Shown: positions 8,515-17,529, counted from the stretch's first letter. The stretch: DNA of 38,078 bases from Chimaeribacter arupi (GCF_002858805.1 NZ_PJZI01000044.1:1-38078), one strand, 5' to 3'. Translations and numbers: made by a program. The notes: a model not told the origin generated them from the letters alone.

Positions 8515-8793
8515 ACCTTTCAGTCCCTTATTGGTGAACGGATGAAAACATCATCACGAAGTATAACCCTCTCCGACCATAGCACAGCGCGCGCCCCGCC
8601 CGTGGTGGAGAACGTGGGGAAAGGGTCTGAAAAAACCATGTGCCTCTCCTGCGCACCTGTAATGGCGCGTTGCCGTTTTGCCGATTTGTCCGATACTTAA
8701 CAGACGCTTCACCAAGTATGTTTTTGATGACCTCACCGTTTCCACGGGGTGCCTGCTGGACGGGCGGCCCCGGTATCAACAGGAGCAACAACA

Positions 8794-9138
8794 ATGAAAA
8801 AAACATTACTCTTCTCCGCCCTGCTGGCGGCCTCGGCCTTCGCCCATGCCGCAGACGATGCCCACAGCCATACGGGGGTGTATATCGATACCCTGTGTGA
8901 AGAGGTAAAAGCGGACAGCGGCAAAGGCGACAGCGATCACTACCTCGACCAGCTGAAAGCCCACGCCGGCAAAGGCGTTTCCTCTTCCGCGATGAACAAA
9001 CCAGAGTTTCAGGACGACGAAGCCGAAGACGTGGTCGACGCGTTTATGGACCTCAGCGAAGAGCAGCGCAGCGCCCTGGCCAAAGACCCAGCCAAATGCC
9101 GCGCCGACGTGCTGGCAGAGTTGAAGAAGCAGGGGTAA
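8794..9138 (+). CDS. Small exported protein of unknown function
   Basis: I do not recognise this family. The 114-residue product begins with a clear signal peptide (MKKTLLFSALLAASAFAHA, cleavage expected after residue 19). The mature part is acidic and hydrophilic, with two cysteines (in DTLCEE and AKCRAD) that could form a disulfide in the periplasm. The start at 8794 is favoured over an in-frame upstream ATG because AGGAG precedes it at 8781-8785 and the signal peptide begins there. It has its own terminator and divergent orientation to the dihydroxyacetone kinase gene, from which it is separated by about 280 bp with no other gene. It is probably monocistronic. Confidence 0.8.
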   Translation: MKKTLLFSALLAASAFAHAADDAHSHTGVYIDTLCEEVKADSGKGDSDHYLDQLKAHAGKGVSSSAMNKPEFQDDEAEDVVDAFMDLSEEQRSALAKDPAKCRADVLAELKKQG

Positions 9139-9144
9139 GTACAG

Positions 9145-9173
9145 CGCCGCTGCGTGGGCAGCGGCGGGTTTTT
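9145..9173 (+). terminator. Rho-independent terminator
   Basis: CGCCGCTGC (9145-9153) pairs with GCAGCGGCG (9158-9166) across a GTGG loop, followed by GGTTTTT. It follows the small exported-protein gene by a few bases and overlaps the 3' end of the convergent HNH gene by two bases. Confidence 0.85.
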
Positions 9174-10011
9174 AACGATGTGAAATGTTAATGATCGCTT
9201 TCATCTCGTCGATAGAGAGCGTGCGATCCTTTTTACGGTGAATAATGCTGTGACAGTTGGCGCAGACAGGGACCAGATCGGTTTCTGGATTCACCGTTTT
9301 TTCCTTTCCATCACCTGCCGAGATAGGCACCAGATGGTGGATATGAATAAAACCTTCGCCATATTCACCATAGACTTTGCCGAAATTAAAACCACAGATG
9401 CAGCATGTGGTGCCGTGTAGCTGCTTTGCCTGCTCTTTGAGTTTCGGATTACGTTCGTAAAAGGTCACATATTTCATGCGTTTTTGGCCTTCCACGCCGG
9501 AGTACAGACTCTCTTCATCCGATTCCCGTTCCGGTTCCGTCGAAGGAACCATCGCAGCAGGCTGAGCTGTTGCAACGGCTATAGGTGCAAGCTGAGCCGC
9601 GGCGATAATCGCCTCATAATCTTGCTGGCTGATCGCACGCACACCATCACGCCAGTAATTCGACAGGCGATTTTCAGGAATAGTTTCGTAATAACCACTC
9701 GCTGTTTTCGCGAAAAGCGCGGCAGTAAACGGCTGATAATTTTCGATTAATGCGAAATGGTCGCCCTTACTACTGTTTTTATCTTGATAGACCTGCCCGA
9801 TGGTCGCGATGCCAAAATAATGAGGCTGGTCACTTAACCGTTTGGCAGCGTGCTGCTTGTCTCTCAATTTCCCTTTGTAATACACCACCTGCGTACCCGG
9901 CGTTAACAGCCCTAGGTAGCGTTTCGGAAAGTGATAGACCGCGCCTGTTTGATCCTGCCACTGCGACTCATCATTCTCCGCAATAACTGTATAACCTGCT
10001 TCCTTATCCAT
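9172..10011 (-). CDS. HNH endonuclease with N-terminal PUA/EVE-like domain
   Basis: The C-terminal part is an HNH nuclease: zinc-type cysteines C203/C206 in CCICGF, the metal-binding HIHH (221-224), and CANCHSIIH (250-258). The N-terminal ~140 residues (HFPKRYLGLLTPGTQVVYYKG, then YFGIATIGQVYQD) look to me like a PUA-superfamily (EVE/ASCH/SRA-like) module, the kind that recognises modified bases in type IV restriction enzymes. That fold assignment is an inference from pattern only. A low-complexity linker rich in Ala, Pro and Glu joins the two parts (~145-175). The gene is divergent from a second HNH nuclease gene 192 bp away, so they probably share a regulatory region and a job in defence against modified foreign DNA. 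Confidence 0.8.
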   Translation of the reverse strand: MDKEAGYTVIAENDESQWQDQTGAVYHFPKRYLGLLTPGTQVVYYKGKLRDKQHAAKRLSDQPHYFGIATIGQVYQDKNSSKGDHFALIENYQPFTAALFAKTASGYYETIPENRLSNYWRDGVRAISQQDYEAIIAAAQLAPIAVATAQPAAMVPSTEPERESDEESLYSGVEGQKRMKYVTFYERNPKLKEQAKQLHGTTCCICGFNFGKVYGEYGEGFIHIHHLVPISAGDGKEKTVNPETDLVPVCANCHSIIHRKKDRTLSIDEMKAIINISHR

Positions 10012-10203
10012 AGCCCGCTAATCCTAATCAGAACAATTAGTTTGCAGTATAAAACCACCTTTAATTATACAAAAGTGTGTAGGTGAGGCGGGTAGACATG
10101 TGATCTGACGCGCTGAGTCGACGGGCTTAGTTGCAACCGCTCGCTTGTCGACACTAACTTTTTCGAGCATGATCGCATTCCCTTTGCCAGACGGATCTTT
10201 ACT

Positions 10204-11481
10204 ATGTACAACAGCACGTTATTAAAAAATGCCATCGCTAACTTGACCGTATGGAAGAAGAACGGGCAGCGCGCTCCGCATAAGCCGCTGTTGCTGTTGT
10301 ATGTATTATCGGCATATCAGAAAGGGCATGGTCGGCTGTTTGATTATGGTGAAGAGGTACACAGTTCGCTGCTAGCACTGCTGAATGACGTAGGGCCGCA
10401 AAGGCGCACTCACTATCCTGAGATGCCATTTTGGCGATTGCAGAATGATGGCTTTTGGGAGTTGCAGAACGCCGAATTCTACACGCTACAAAAGGGCCAC
10501 AAGGGGCCATCAAGCAAAGAACTGATTGCGCATCATGTCGCAGGCGGGTTTGATCAAGAAACCTATCAATTATTGTGCGATGAAAAAGATCTGATCGTGC
10601 AATTAGCGCAGCAGATTTTAAGCGAATACTTTTCACAAGATGAACAAAAGATCTTAGCCGATCGACTGGGTTTTGATTTTAACAATCATTTGATAACGGG
10701 CGCTCTAAAACCACACCAACCCTCAAATACCCTCTGGACGCGTGAACAACTGTTAGTGGCTTTTACCCTTTATAGCCAACTGCCCTTTGGGCAAATGCAT
10801 TCCAAAAATTCCACTATCCAATATTACGCTGACTTAATCGGCCGAACGCCTTCCGCCCTCGCGATGAAATTAGTTAATATTGCTAGTTTAGATCCTTTCA
10901 TTACGAACTCTGGCCGTACTGGCTTAACGGGTGCCTCTAATGCAGATCGACGCTTGTGGGAGGAGATGAATCAAAATCCCGACAAGTTTGAACACGAGTG
11001 TCAATCGTTGATGGCAATTTTTGAACCAACTGCTCCAGTGATAGACGACGCAGAGCTTATTGATTTTACAGGGAAAGAAGGAATAAAACCGATTAAAACC
11101 CGTATTGGTCAGCAGCTCTTTCGTAAACGTGTCCTTGAAGCGTATGAATACCGTTGCTGTATAACCGGGTTAGAAGATCCTATTTTACTGATTGCTAGCC
11201 ATATTCGTCCCTGGAAAGCAGATGCGCGGTATCGTCTGGATCCCAGAAATGGTTTATGCCTGTCCAATCTTCATGACCGTGCATTTGACCAAGGGCTTAT
11301 TACCTTTAACGAGGATTTAGAGCTTGTATTATCCGTACACCTTAAAGGTTTAAAAAGCGTCTCTGCACAGGATAATTTCTTAAAATATGAGGGTGTGAAA
11401 ATACGGCACTCAGCCCAATTCTCACCGAGTGAAGAACATTTGGCTTTTCATCGGGAACATATTTTTATCGATAACCTATAG
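10204..11481 (+). CDS. HNH restriction endonuclease with ScoMcrA-like (phosphorothioate-DNA-binding) N-domain
   Basis: The 425-residue protein has three parts. Residues ~8-90 carry RAPHKPLLLLYVL (23-35) and YPEMPFWRLQNDGFWEL (71-87), the hallmarks I know from the sulfur-binding domain of ScoMcrA-type enzymes that cut phosphorothioate-modified DNA. Residues ~175-275 contain the NADRRLWEEM block common in HNH restriction proteins. The C-terminus (~299-375) is an HNH nuclease with H333 (ASHIRPW), N349 (RNGLCLS) and H357 (LHDRAFD). No dnd modification genes are in the window, so the protein is probably a stand-alone type IV enzyme attacking foreign sulfur-modified DNA. Codon usage is less GC-rich than the flanking sugar genes, suggesting acquisition. 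The nuclease class is secure; phosphorothioate specificity is inferred. Confidence 0.82.
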   Translation: MYNSTLLKNAIANLTVWKKNGQRAPHKPLLLLYVLSAYQKGHGRLFDYGEEVHSSLLALLNDVGPQRRTHYPEMPFWRLQNDGFWELQNAEFYTLQKGHKGPSSKELIAHHVAGGFDQETYQLLCDEKDLIVQLAQQILSEYFSQDEQKILADRLGFDFNNHLITGALKPHQPSNTLWTREQLLVAFTLYSQLPFGQMHSKNSTIQYYADLIGRTPSALAMKLVNIASLDPFITNSGRTGLTGASNADRRLWEEMNQNPDKFEHECQSLMAIFEPTAPVIDDAELIDFTGKEGIKPIKTRIGQQLFRKRVLEAYEYRCCITGLEDPILLIASHIRPWKADARYRLDPRNGLCLSNLHDRAFDQGLITFNEDLELVLSVHLKGLKSVSAQDNFLKYEGVKIRHSAQFSPSEEHLAFHREHIFIDNL

Positions 11482-11529
11482 CAGGCAGGGAATTAAACGC
11501 CCGCTATTTCTGATAAAAAGTGGTGTCCC

Positions 11530-12594
11530 TCACACCACCCCAATCGACCCCCTGACCAGCAGCTCTGCGGTAAAGGGCGGCATCGGTCCGGTTTCTTCGC
11601 CTTTGATGCGGGCGATCAGGCGGCGGGCGGCTTCGCGGCCCATCTCGTAGACCGGCTGGGCGACCACGGTCAGCGGTGGGTTGACGATCTCCGTCCAGGG
11701 GAAGTTGTCGTACATCACGAATGAGAGATCCTGCGGGATGCGCAGGCCGCGCTGGCTCAGTTCGCGCAGCAGTGACATGGCGATCAGGCTGTCGGAGGCG
11801 ATCAGCGCCGTCGGTGGCGCAGGACGTTGCCATAGATCGTCGACAATCCGCGCGATCGAAGCGTCATCCAGGGCGTTGGCTTTGATAAGCGTAGGATCGA
11901 ACGGCAGCCCGGCGTCGGTGAAGGCCTGCTCCATGCCGCCGACGCGCTGGGCCACCGGGGTCAGCCCGAAATCTTCCGGGTAACGCCACGGCTCTGCGCA
12001 GCGCATACTGGTGATGTACGCAATACGCCGGTGCCCGGCCGCTAACAGTTGGCGCGTGGCTTCCCGCGCCGGCCGGGTGAATTCAGCACAAATCGCCTCC
12101 ACCTCCAGCCCCTCGACCGCCCGGTCAAACAGCACCAGCGCCCGCCCCGCCGCCAGGATCTGCGCCAGGTGCGCGTTATCATCGGCGGCCGAACTGCACG
12201 GCGCGACGATGATGCCGTCCACGCGCTTCTCCAGCATCACGTGAACCGCGTCCTGCTCGGCCGGAAGCTGCTCGTCGCTGTTGCTCAGCAGCAGGTGGTA
12301 ACCCGCCAGCCGCGCTACGTCCGCCATGCCGCGCAACGCCAGGCCAAAGTGCGGGTTCTCGATGTCCCCGACGATCACGCCGATGGTGTTGGAGCGGCCG
12401 GTGTTCATGCTGCGCGCCAGCTCATTCGGCCGGTAGCCCAGCTCCGCCGCCGCACGGTTAACCCGGATCTGCACCTCTTCGCTGACCGCACCATAGCCGC
12501 CCAGTGCGCGCGCCGCCTGGGCTTTGGAAACGTTGGCAGCCCTTGCGACATCGGCAACGGTCGGCGCTTTAATGGGAGGCAAAATGTTGGTCAT
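11530..12594 (-). CDS. LacI-family transcriptional repressor of the adjacent ABC/oxidoreductase operon
   Basis: This 354-residue regulator has an N-terminal helix-turn-helix (TVADVARAANVSKAQAARALGGYGAVSEE, ~12-40), hinge region (~50-62, NELARSMNTGR) and a periplasmic-binding-protein-like effector domain (IGVIVGDIENPHF onward). Recognition-helix residues are SKAQAARAL, unlike LacI, so it reads a different operator. It is transcribed divergently from a polar amino-acid ABC transporter gene. Two identical perfect palindromes lie in the gap between them, and it almost certainly represses both directions. LacI-family members usually respond to sugars, which is unusual beside an amino-acid type transporter. 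The effector is unknown. Confidence 0.88.
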   Translation of the reverse strand: MTNILPPIKAPTVADVARAANVSKAQAARALGGYGAVSEEVQIRVNRAAAELGYRPNELARSMNTGRSNTIGVIVGDIENPHFGLALRGMADVARLAGYHLLLSNSDEQLPAEQDAVHVMLEKRVDGIIVAPCSSAADDNAHLAQILAAGRALVLFDRAVEGLEVEAICAEFTRPAREATRQLLAAGHRRIAYITSMRCAEPWRYPEDFGLTPVAQRVGGMEQAFTDAGLPFDPTLIKANALDDASIARIVDDLWQRPAPPTALIASDSLIAMSLLRELSQRGLRIPQDLSFVMYDNFPWTEIVNPPLTVVAQPVYEMGREAARRLIARIKGEETGPMPPFTAELLVRGSIGVV

Positions 12595-12671
12595 AATGAA
12601 ATTGTATCACAAGTTGTTAACATGAATGTTGACGCTCTAAAAGCGCTGTGCTTATTATCTCTACAACTGCT

Positions 12672-12685
12672 TGAGACCGGTCTCA
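12672..12685. promoter_or_regulatory. Operator palindrome 1
   Basis: TGAGACCGGTCTCA is a perfect 14-bp palindrome with a central CG, the usual form of a LacI-family operator. It is located between the divergent LacI-family gene and the ABC transporter operon. Confidence 0.8.
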
Positions 12686-12717
12686 CATGAGTCACAGGGC
12701 CAAACAGTCACCTGCGT

Positions 12718-12731
12718 TGAGACCGGTCTCA
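12718..12731. promoter_or_regulatory. Operator palindrome 2
   Basis: This second identical copy of TGAGACCGGTCTCA lies 46 bp (centre to centre) from the first. Two identical sites in one divergent control region suggest cooperative binding or separate control of the two promoters. Confidence 0.8.
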
Positions 12732-12796
12732 TACTACCATAACGCCGCCGGTTCAACAGCCTCTGATGTTTACACCTGACTAAAACGGACGAGCTT

Positions 12797-13630
12797 ATGA
12801 CATCGCATAAACATCTGCATAACTCCCGGCACAACCGCCTGCCTGCCCTGGCCGCTACGCTGTTTGCATCAGCCGCGTTCTGTTCCTTCGGTGCCTATGC
12901 CGCCGCTGACAATAACCCCTATGGCCTGATCGAGCCGGGCCACCTGCGAGTCGCCAGCCTTGGCGACGCCAAACCCTACACCTTTACTGACAAAACCGGC
13001 CAGTTCACCGGCTTCGATGTGGAGTTCTTCAAGAACGTCGCCCACCGCCTCGGCATTGAGCAGGTTGATTTTATCGGCCAGGATTTCACGGCCATTTTGC
13101 CGGCGGTGGCGAACGGCCAGTATGACGCAGGCGTGGCCGCCATCGGCATCACCCCGGCACGCGCGAAGACCGTGGATTTCTCCACCGGCTATCTGGTGGG
13201 CTTCCTCACGGTGCTGACGCGCAGCGACTCCGACGTGAAGAACGTCGAGACGCTGGCGCAAAAACGCCTGGGCGTGGTGCAGGGCACCTTGCAGGAAGCC
13301 TATGCGATCCAGCATTTCAAGCAGACCGACGTGGTGCGCTTCCCGGATAACAACGCCGCCGTCTCGGCGCTGAACAACGGCACGCTGGACGCGATTTTCC
13401 TCGATAACGAAGCCGCCAAAAGTTACGCCGAACGCTTCAAGCTGGTGACCGCCGCTGACATCCCCTCCTTTGATGCCCCGGCCGGCGTGGCGATCGCCAA
13501 AGATAAACCGGCGTTCAAGGCCGCGCTGGATAAAGCGATCAAAGACGCGATGCAGGACGGCACCTGGAAACAGCTTTACGAGAAGTGGTTCCCCGGCTCG
13601 CCGCTGCCGAAGCAGTACCTGCCCCAGTAA
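12797..13630 (+). CDS. Periplasmic solute-binding protein of a polar amino-acid type ABC transporter
   Basis: This 277-residue protein belongs to solute-binding family 3 (HisJ/GlnH-like). A signal peptide covers about residues 1-36 (basic start, hydrophobic core, cleavage near AYA-AAD). The mature protein shows the family pattern: [57 protein letters not shown] (the ligand-binding loop with Arg), and a C-terminal [12 protein letters not shown]. It delivers ligand to the permease and ATPase encoded next. A hairpin in the gap after the gene could favour higher expression of this subunit. The true ligand is unknown; the sugar-type repressor and oxidoreductases in the operon argue for something other than an ordinary amino acid. 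Confidence 0.9.
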   Translation: MTSHKHLHNSRHNRLPALAATLFASAAFCSFGAYAAADNNPYGLIEPGHLRVASLGDAKPYTFTDKTGQFTGFDVEFFKNVAHRLGIEQVDFIGQDFTAILPAVANGQYDAGVAAIGITPARAKTVDFSTGYLVGFLTVLTRSDSDVKNVETLAQKRLGVVQGTLQEAYAIQHFKQTDVVRFPDNNAAVSALNNGTLDAIFLDNEAAKSYAERFKLVTAADIPSFDAPAGVAIAKDKPAFKAALDKAIKDAMQDGTWKQLYEKWFPGSPLPKQYLPQ

Positions 13631-13664
13631 CTCCGCGAACGTTCCGCGTTCAGTCCGCTCAACA

Positions 13665-13687
13665 GGTGATGGGCGCGCCCCGTCACC
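13665..13687 (+). promoter_or_regulatory. Intercistronic hairpin between binding-protein and permease genes
   Basis: GGTGATGGG pairs with CCCGTCACC (9 bp with one T-G pair) around a 5-nt loop, followed by CGCTTTTA. Such hairpins often give partial termination or 3' stabilisation, so that the binding protein is made in excess over the membrane components. Confidence 0.45.
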
Positions 13688-13708
13688 CGCTTTTAGTGAG
13701 ATACGGCT

Positions 13709-14527
13709 ATGGATCTGTTAACTGTACTTTCCCGCACCTTTTTTGATATCCCGTCGATGCTGGAGGTGCTGCCGCAACTGCTCAGCACCGGGCTGGTGAA
13801 CACGGTGATCATCTCCGTGGCGGCCACGATCCTCGGCACGCTGTTTGGCCTGATCCTGGCGCTGATGGGCATCTCCCCCTCGCGCTGGCTGCGCATCCCG
13901 GCGCGCCTCTACACCGACTTGTTCCGCGGCCTGCCGTCGATTCTGACCATCCTGCTGATTGGTCAGGGCCTCGCCCGCTTCAGCTACCAGATTTTCGGGC
14001 CGACGCCCTACCCGCTCGGCATTTTCGCCCTGAGTTTGATCGCCAGCGCCTATATGGGGGAGATTTTCCGCGCCGGCATTCAGAGCATTGAGAAAGGCCA
14101 GATGGAAGCCTGCCGCGCGCTCGGCATGAGCTACAGCCGGGCGATGCGGCTGGTGATCATCCCGCAGGGCATCCGCCGCGTGCTGCCGGCGATCGTCAAC
14201 CAGTTCATCGCCATCATCAAAGACTCGTCGCTGGTCTACCTGCTGGGGCTGATGACCGGCCAGCGCGAGCTGTTCCGCGTCGGCCAGGATGCTGCCGTGC
14301 TCACCGGCAACCTCTCGCCGCTGCTGCTGGCAGGCCTGTTCTACCTGATCATCACCGTGCCGCTGACCCACGCCGTGAACCACGTTGACGTGCGCTACCG
14401 CACCGGCCGCCGCCGGATGACCGCCCCACAAAGCGGCCTGAAAGAGGTGGACGAAGTGCAGCAAAAGCCCGCCCCGGCCCTGACCGGCGGCGCGATTAAC
14501 CCGCTGATCACCGAGCGAGGGCAATAA
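13709..14527 (+). CDS. Amino-acid ABC transporter permease (HisM/GlnP family)
   Basis: This 272-residue inner-membrane protein has about five membrane segments. The N-terminal stretch GLVNTVIISVAATILGTLFGLIL begins the transport domain, and the EAA-type cytoplasmic loop (EACRALGMSYSRAMRLVIIPQ) that docks on the ATPase is clear around residues 130-155. The C-terminal ~40 residues are a hydrophilic tail rich in Pro, Gln and Lys, longer than usual in the family. Only one permease gene is present, so the transporter is probably a homodimer. The ATPase gene starts immediately after the stop codon. Confidence 0.9.
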   Translation: MDLLTVLSRTFFDIPSMLEVLPQLLSTGLVNTVIISVAATILGTLFGLILALMGISPSRWLRIPARLYTDLFRGLPSILTILLIGQGLARFSYQIFGPTPYPLGIFALSLIASAYMGEIFRAGIQSIEKGQMEACRALGMSYSRAMRLVIIPQGIRRVLPAIVNQFIAIIKDSSLVYLLGLMTGQRELFRVGQDAAVLTGNLSPLLLAGLFYLIITVPLTHAVNHVDVRYRTGRRRMTAPQSGLKEVDEVQQKPAPALTGGAINPLITERGQ

Positions 14528-14528
14528 G

Positions 14529-15290
14529 ATGAACCAACCACACGCGACGGCCGCCGCCTACCACGGTGCCAGCCTGGAGCTGCGCGATTTAACGCTGGCC
14601 TACGGCCCGATCCAGGTGCTGCGCAAGGTGTCGCTCACTATCGCGCCCGGCACCACCACCTGCATCATCGGCCCGTCCGGCTCGGGCAAGTCGACGCTGT
14701 TGCGCGGCATCAACCGGCTGCATGAACCGCAGTCCGGGGATGTGCTGCTGGCGGGCAAATCGGTACTGCGTGACCAGCCGGACGCGCTGCGGCTGCGCAT
14801 CGGCATGGTGTTCCAGCATTTCAACCTGTTCCCCGACCACAGCGCGCTGGAGAACGTGGCGCTGGCGCCCTGGAAAGTCAAAGGGATGCCGAAAGCCAGC
14901 GCGATGGCGATCGCCCGCCAGCGGCTTGAGGAGGTTGGCCTCGGCCAGCGGACCGATCACCGGCCGCGTGACCTCTCCGGCGGCCAGCAGCAGCGCGTCG
15001 CCATTGCCCGCGCGCTGGCGATGGACCCGGAAGTGATGCTGTTTGATGAAGCGACCTCGGCGCTCGACCCGGAGCTGGTCAAGGGCGTGCTGTCACTGAT
15101 GGCGGATCTCTGCAAGCGCGGCATGACGATGGCGGTGGTGACGCATGAGATGGGCTTTGCCCGCCGGGTCGCCGACCAGGTGGTGTTTATGGATGAGGGC
15201 GAGATCGTCGAGTCCGGCCCGCCGGATGCGATTTTTGACCGGCCGCAGTCGCCGCGCCTGCAACGTTTTCTTTCGGAGGTTTTGTCATGA
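14529..15290 (+). CDS. Amino-acid ABC transporter ATP-binding protein (GlnQ/HisP family)
   Basis: The 253-residue ATPase has Walker [10 protein letters not shown] (48-56), the Q-loop VFQHFNLFP (~94-102), the signature LSGGQ (149-153) and Walker [15 protein letters not shown] (D173, E174), followed by the switch histidine in VVTHEMGFA. All catalytic residues are intact. It energises uptake by the permease encoded directly upstream. Its last codons overlap the next gene by 4 nt (ATGA), a sign of translational coupling. Confidence 0.93.
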   Translation: MNQPHATAAAYHGASLELRDLTLAYGPIQVLRKVSLTIAPGTTTCIIGPSGSGKSTLLRGINRLHEPQSGDVLLAGKSVLRDQPDALRLRIGMVFQHFNLFPDHSALENVALAPWKVKGMPKASAMAIARQRLEEVGLGQRTDHRPRDLSGGQQQRVAIARALAMDPEVMLFDEATSALDPELVKGVLSLMADLCKRGMTMAVVTHEMGFARRVADQVVFMDEGEIVESGPPDAIFDRPQSPRLQRFLSEVLS

Positions 15291-16366
15291 CGCACCAACG
15301 GGTTTCATCCCCGGTTATCCGCACCGCGCTGGTCGGCTTCGGCATCTCCGGGCAGGTGTTCCACGCCCCGCTGCTGGCCGCCGATCTGCAGTTCAGCCTG
15401 GCAGCGATTGTCACCGGCAACGCGGAACGCCGCCACGCCGCGCAACAGCGCTACCCGCAGGCGCGCCTGATCACCGACTGGGATGCCCTGATGCAGCAGA
15501 TCGACAGCGGCGCGCTGGCCCTTGACCTGATCGTGCTCGGCACACCGCCCGCGCAACACGCCCAACAGGCGCATGACGCCAGCCGCCGCGGCCTTCATTT
15601 AGTCGTGGATAAACCGTTTGCCGCCAATGCCGCCGAAGCGGAGACGATGATCGCCGAGGCGCAGGCCAACCACACGCTGCTGACGGTGTTCCATAACCGC
15701 CGCTGGGATGGCGATTTCCTGACGCTGAAGCGCCTGCTGGCGGAGGAGCAACTGGGGCGGGTGCGCAGTTTTGAGTCCCGCTTTGAGTGGTGGCGGCCGG
15801 AAGGCTTCGGCAACTGGCGCGACCGCGTGACCCTGGCGGAGGGCGGCGGGCTGCTGCTGGACCTCGGCAGCCATTTAATCGATCAGGCGATCCAGCTGTT
15901 CGGCCCGGTGCGTGAGAGCAGCGCGGAGCTGGCGCGTTACGGCTCCCCGGCGCTCTCGGACAGCGACGAAGACACCTTCGTCTCACTGCTGCATGAGAGC
16001 GGCGTGCGCTCCCGGTTGTGGATGAACGGCCAGGCGGCGCGCCCGGCCCCGCGTTTCCACCTGCTCGGCAGCCGCGCCGCCTTTACCAGTTGGGGGCTGG
16101 ATAACCAGGAACCATCGCTGGCGGCGGGAATGTTACCCACCGATGCGGCTTACGGCGTGACGCCTGCCGCCCAGTGGGGCGCGCTCGGCGAGGGTGATAA
16201 CCACCAGCCGGTGCCCCATGAGCGCGGCAACTACCCGGCCTTTTATCAGCAACTGGCGCACGCCCTGCATGACGGCGCACCCGCGCCGGTAGACGCCCGC
16301 GAGGCGCTGGCGGTGCTACGGCTGATTGACGATCTCCATGCACGCTTCACGGTGCGCAACGCCTGA
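15287..16366 (+). CDS. Gfo/Idh/MocA family NAD(P)-dependent oxidoreductase (YdgJ-like)
   Basis: This 359-residue enzyme has an N-terminal Rossmann fold ([19 protein letters not shown], ~12-30) and the family's catalytic-lysine motif, here VVDKPFA in place of EKP (~104-110). The C-terminal part is the GFO alpha/beta domain with [15 protein letters not shown]. Relatives act on sugars, inositols and sugar-amino conjugates with NAD or NADP. The 4-nt overlap with the ABC ATPase gene makes it part of the transport operon, so it should act on the imported compound or a breakdown product. The exact substrate cannot be read from the sequence. Confidence 0.88.
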   Translation: MTHQRVSSPVIRTALVGFGISGQVFHAPLLAADLQFSLAAIVTGNAERRHAAQQRYPQARLITDWDALMQQIDSGALALDLIVLGTPPAQHAQQAHDASRRGLHLVVDKPFAANAAEAETMIAEAQANHTLLTVFHNRRWDGDFLTLKRLLAEEQLGRVRSFESRFEWWRPEGFGNWRDRVTLAEGGGLLLDLGSHLIDQAIQLFGPVRESSAELARYGSPALSDSDEDTFVSLLHESGVRSRLWMNGQAARPAPRFHLLGSRAAFTSWGLDNQEPSLAAGMLPTDAAYGVTPAAQWGALGEGDNHQPVPHERGNYPAFYQQLAHALHDGAPAPVDAREALAVLRLIDDLHARFTVRNA

Positions 16367-16405
16367 ACGGCGTTCCCTTTTCCTCTTATTGCAAGGAACA
16401 GAACG

Positions 16406-17521
16406 ATGTCTGTGAACTCGACTAAAAAAGTGGCGGTATTAGGCGGCGGCGTGCTGGGCGTCTCCACGGCGCTGGAGCTGGCGAAACGCGGCGCGCAGGT
16501 GACGCTGGTGACGGAAGCGGAACTCTGCTCCGGCGCGTCTGGCCGGTCGCTGTCGTGGCTGAACTCTGCGGGCGAACGCACCCTGCCCTACCACGCGCTG
16601 CGGATGGCGGGCATCGATCGCTACCGCACGCTGTTCGCACAAGACCCAACGCGTGACTGGCTGCGCTTTGACGGCGGCCTCTGCTGGGCCGCGAATGACG
16701 CCGCCGGCACCCGCGCCCGCCACGCTTACGAGAAGGCGCACGGCTACGATTCGCATCTGGTGGATGCCGACGGCGTGACAGCGGTGGACAGCCGCGTCAA
16801 CCCGCGCGCGGTGGCGGACGCCGCGATCTTCAACCCCGGCGAAGGCTGGGTGAGCCTGCCGCATTTGATCGAATTCCTCGCCCAGCAGTTCCGCGACCTG
16901 GGCGGTGAGATTGTGGAGCACGCCGGGAAAGCGGACGTGCTGACGGAGAACGGGCGCGCTTGCGGCCTGCGCAGCGCGGATAAAGGCGAGCTGCGCGCCG
17001 ACGCGGTGCTGGTGGCCTGCGGCCCCTGGACGCCGGACGTGGTCGCGCCGCTCGGCGTCACTATTCCTAACGGTTCGCCGGTGTCGATGCTGGTCATCAG
17101 CCAGCCCACCGCGCACGGCCTGAAAGTGGTGATGAACACGCCGCGTGCCGCCATCCGCCCGAACCCCGGCAGCACGCTGGCGGCAGACCACGACTGGTAT
17201 GAAGAGGAGATCGTGCAGCAACCGGACGGCCGCTACACCATCGCCGAAAGCGTGGTGGACAAGCTGATGCAGGAAGCGGGCGCGCTGGTTGGCAACGGCA
17301 CCGCGCTCCAGGCCGCCAGCTGGAAACTCGGCCCCAAACCGATCCCCGGCGACGGCAACCCGGTGCTCGGCGAACTGGCGCGCGTACCCGGCTGCTTCGT
17401 GGCCTTCACCCACTCCGGCGCAACCCTGGCGCTGATCGTCGGCGAACTGCTGGCCGATGAGATCATGACCGGCGACAAACACCCGATGCTCTCTACCTTC
17501 CGCGCGGAACGGTTTGGGTGA
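16406..17521 (+). CDS. FAD-dependent oxidoreductase of the DAO family (DadA/glycine oxidase-like)
   Basis: The 371-residue protein starts with a dinucleotide-binding motif KKVAVLGGGVLGVSTALELAKRG (residues 8-30) ending in the ADP-ribose region TLVTEAE. It ends with the family's C-terminal FAD-contact segment HSGATLALIVGELLADE. Relatives oxidise the C-N bond of D-amino acids, sarcosine, glycine, opines or fructosyl-amino acids. It is the last gene of the ABC transporter operon, 39 bp after the Gfo/Idh gene, followed by a good terminator. A secondary-amine substrate carrying a sugar or keto-acid part would fit the LacI-type control, but this is inference. Confidence 0.87.
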   Translation: MSVNSTKKVAVLGGGVLGVSTALELAKRGAQVTLVTEAELCSGASGRSLSWLNSAGERTLPYHALRMAGIDRYRTLFAQDPTRDWLRFDGGLCWAANDAAGTRARHAYEKAHGYDSHLVDADGVTAVDSRVNPRAVADAAIFNPGEGWVSLPHLIEFLAQQFRDLGGEIVEHAGKADVLTENGRACGLRSADKGELRADAVLVACGPWTPDVVAPLGVTIPNGSPVSMLVISQPTAHGLKVVMNTPRAAIRPNPGSTLAADHDWYEEEIVQQPDGRYTIAESVVDKLMQEAGALVGNGTALQAASWKLGPKPIPGDGNPVLGELARVPGCFVAFTHSGATLALIVGELLADEIMTGDKHPMLSTFRAERFG

Positions 17522-17529
17522 TTTTAAAG

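Noticed and set aside
10112-10162. Two GTCGAC copies flanking the divergent HNH promoter region
   Set aside because: Six-base palindromes this short are expected by chance and the spacing suggests no known operator.
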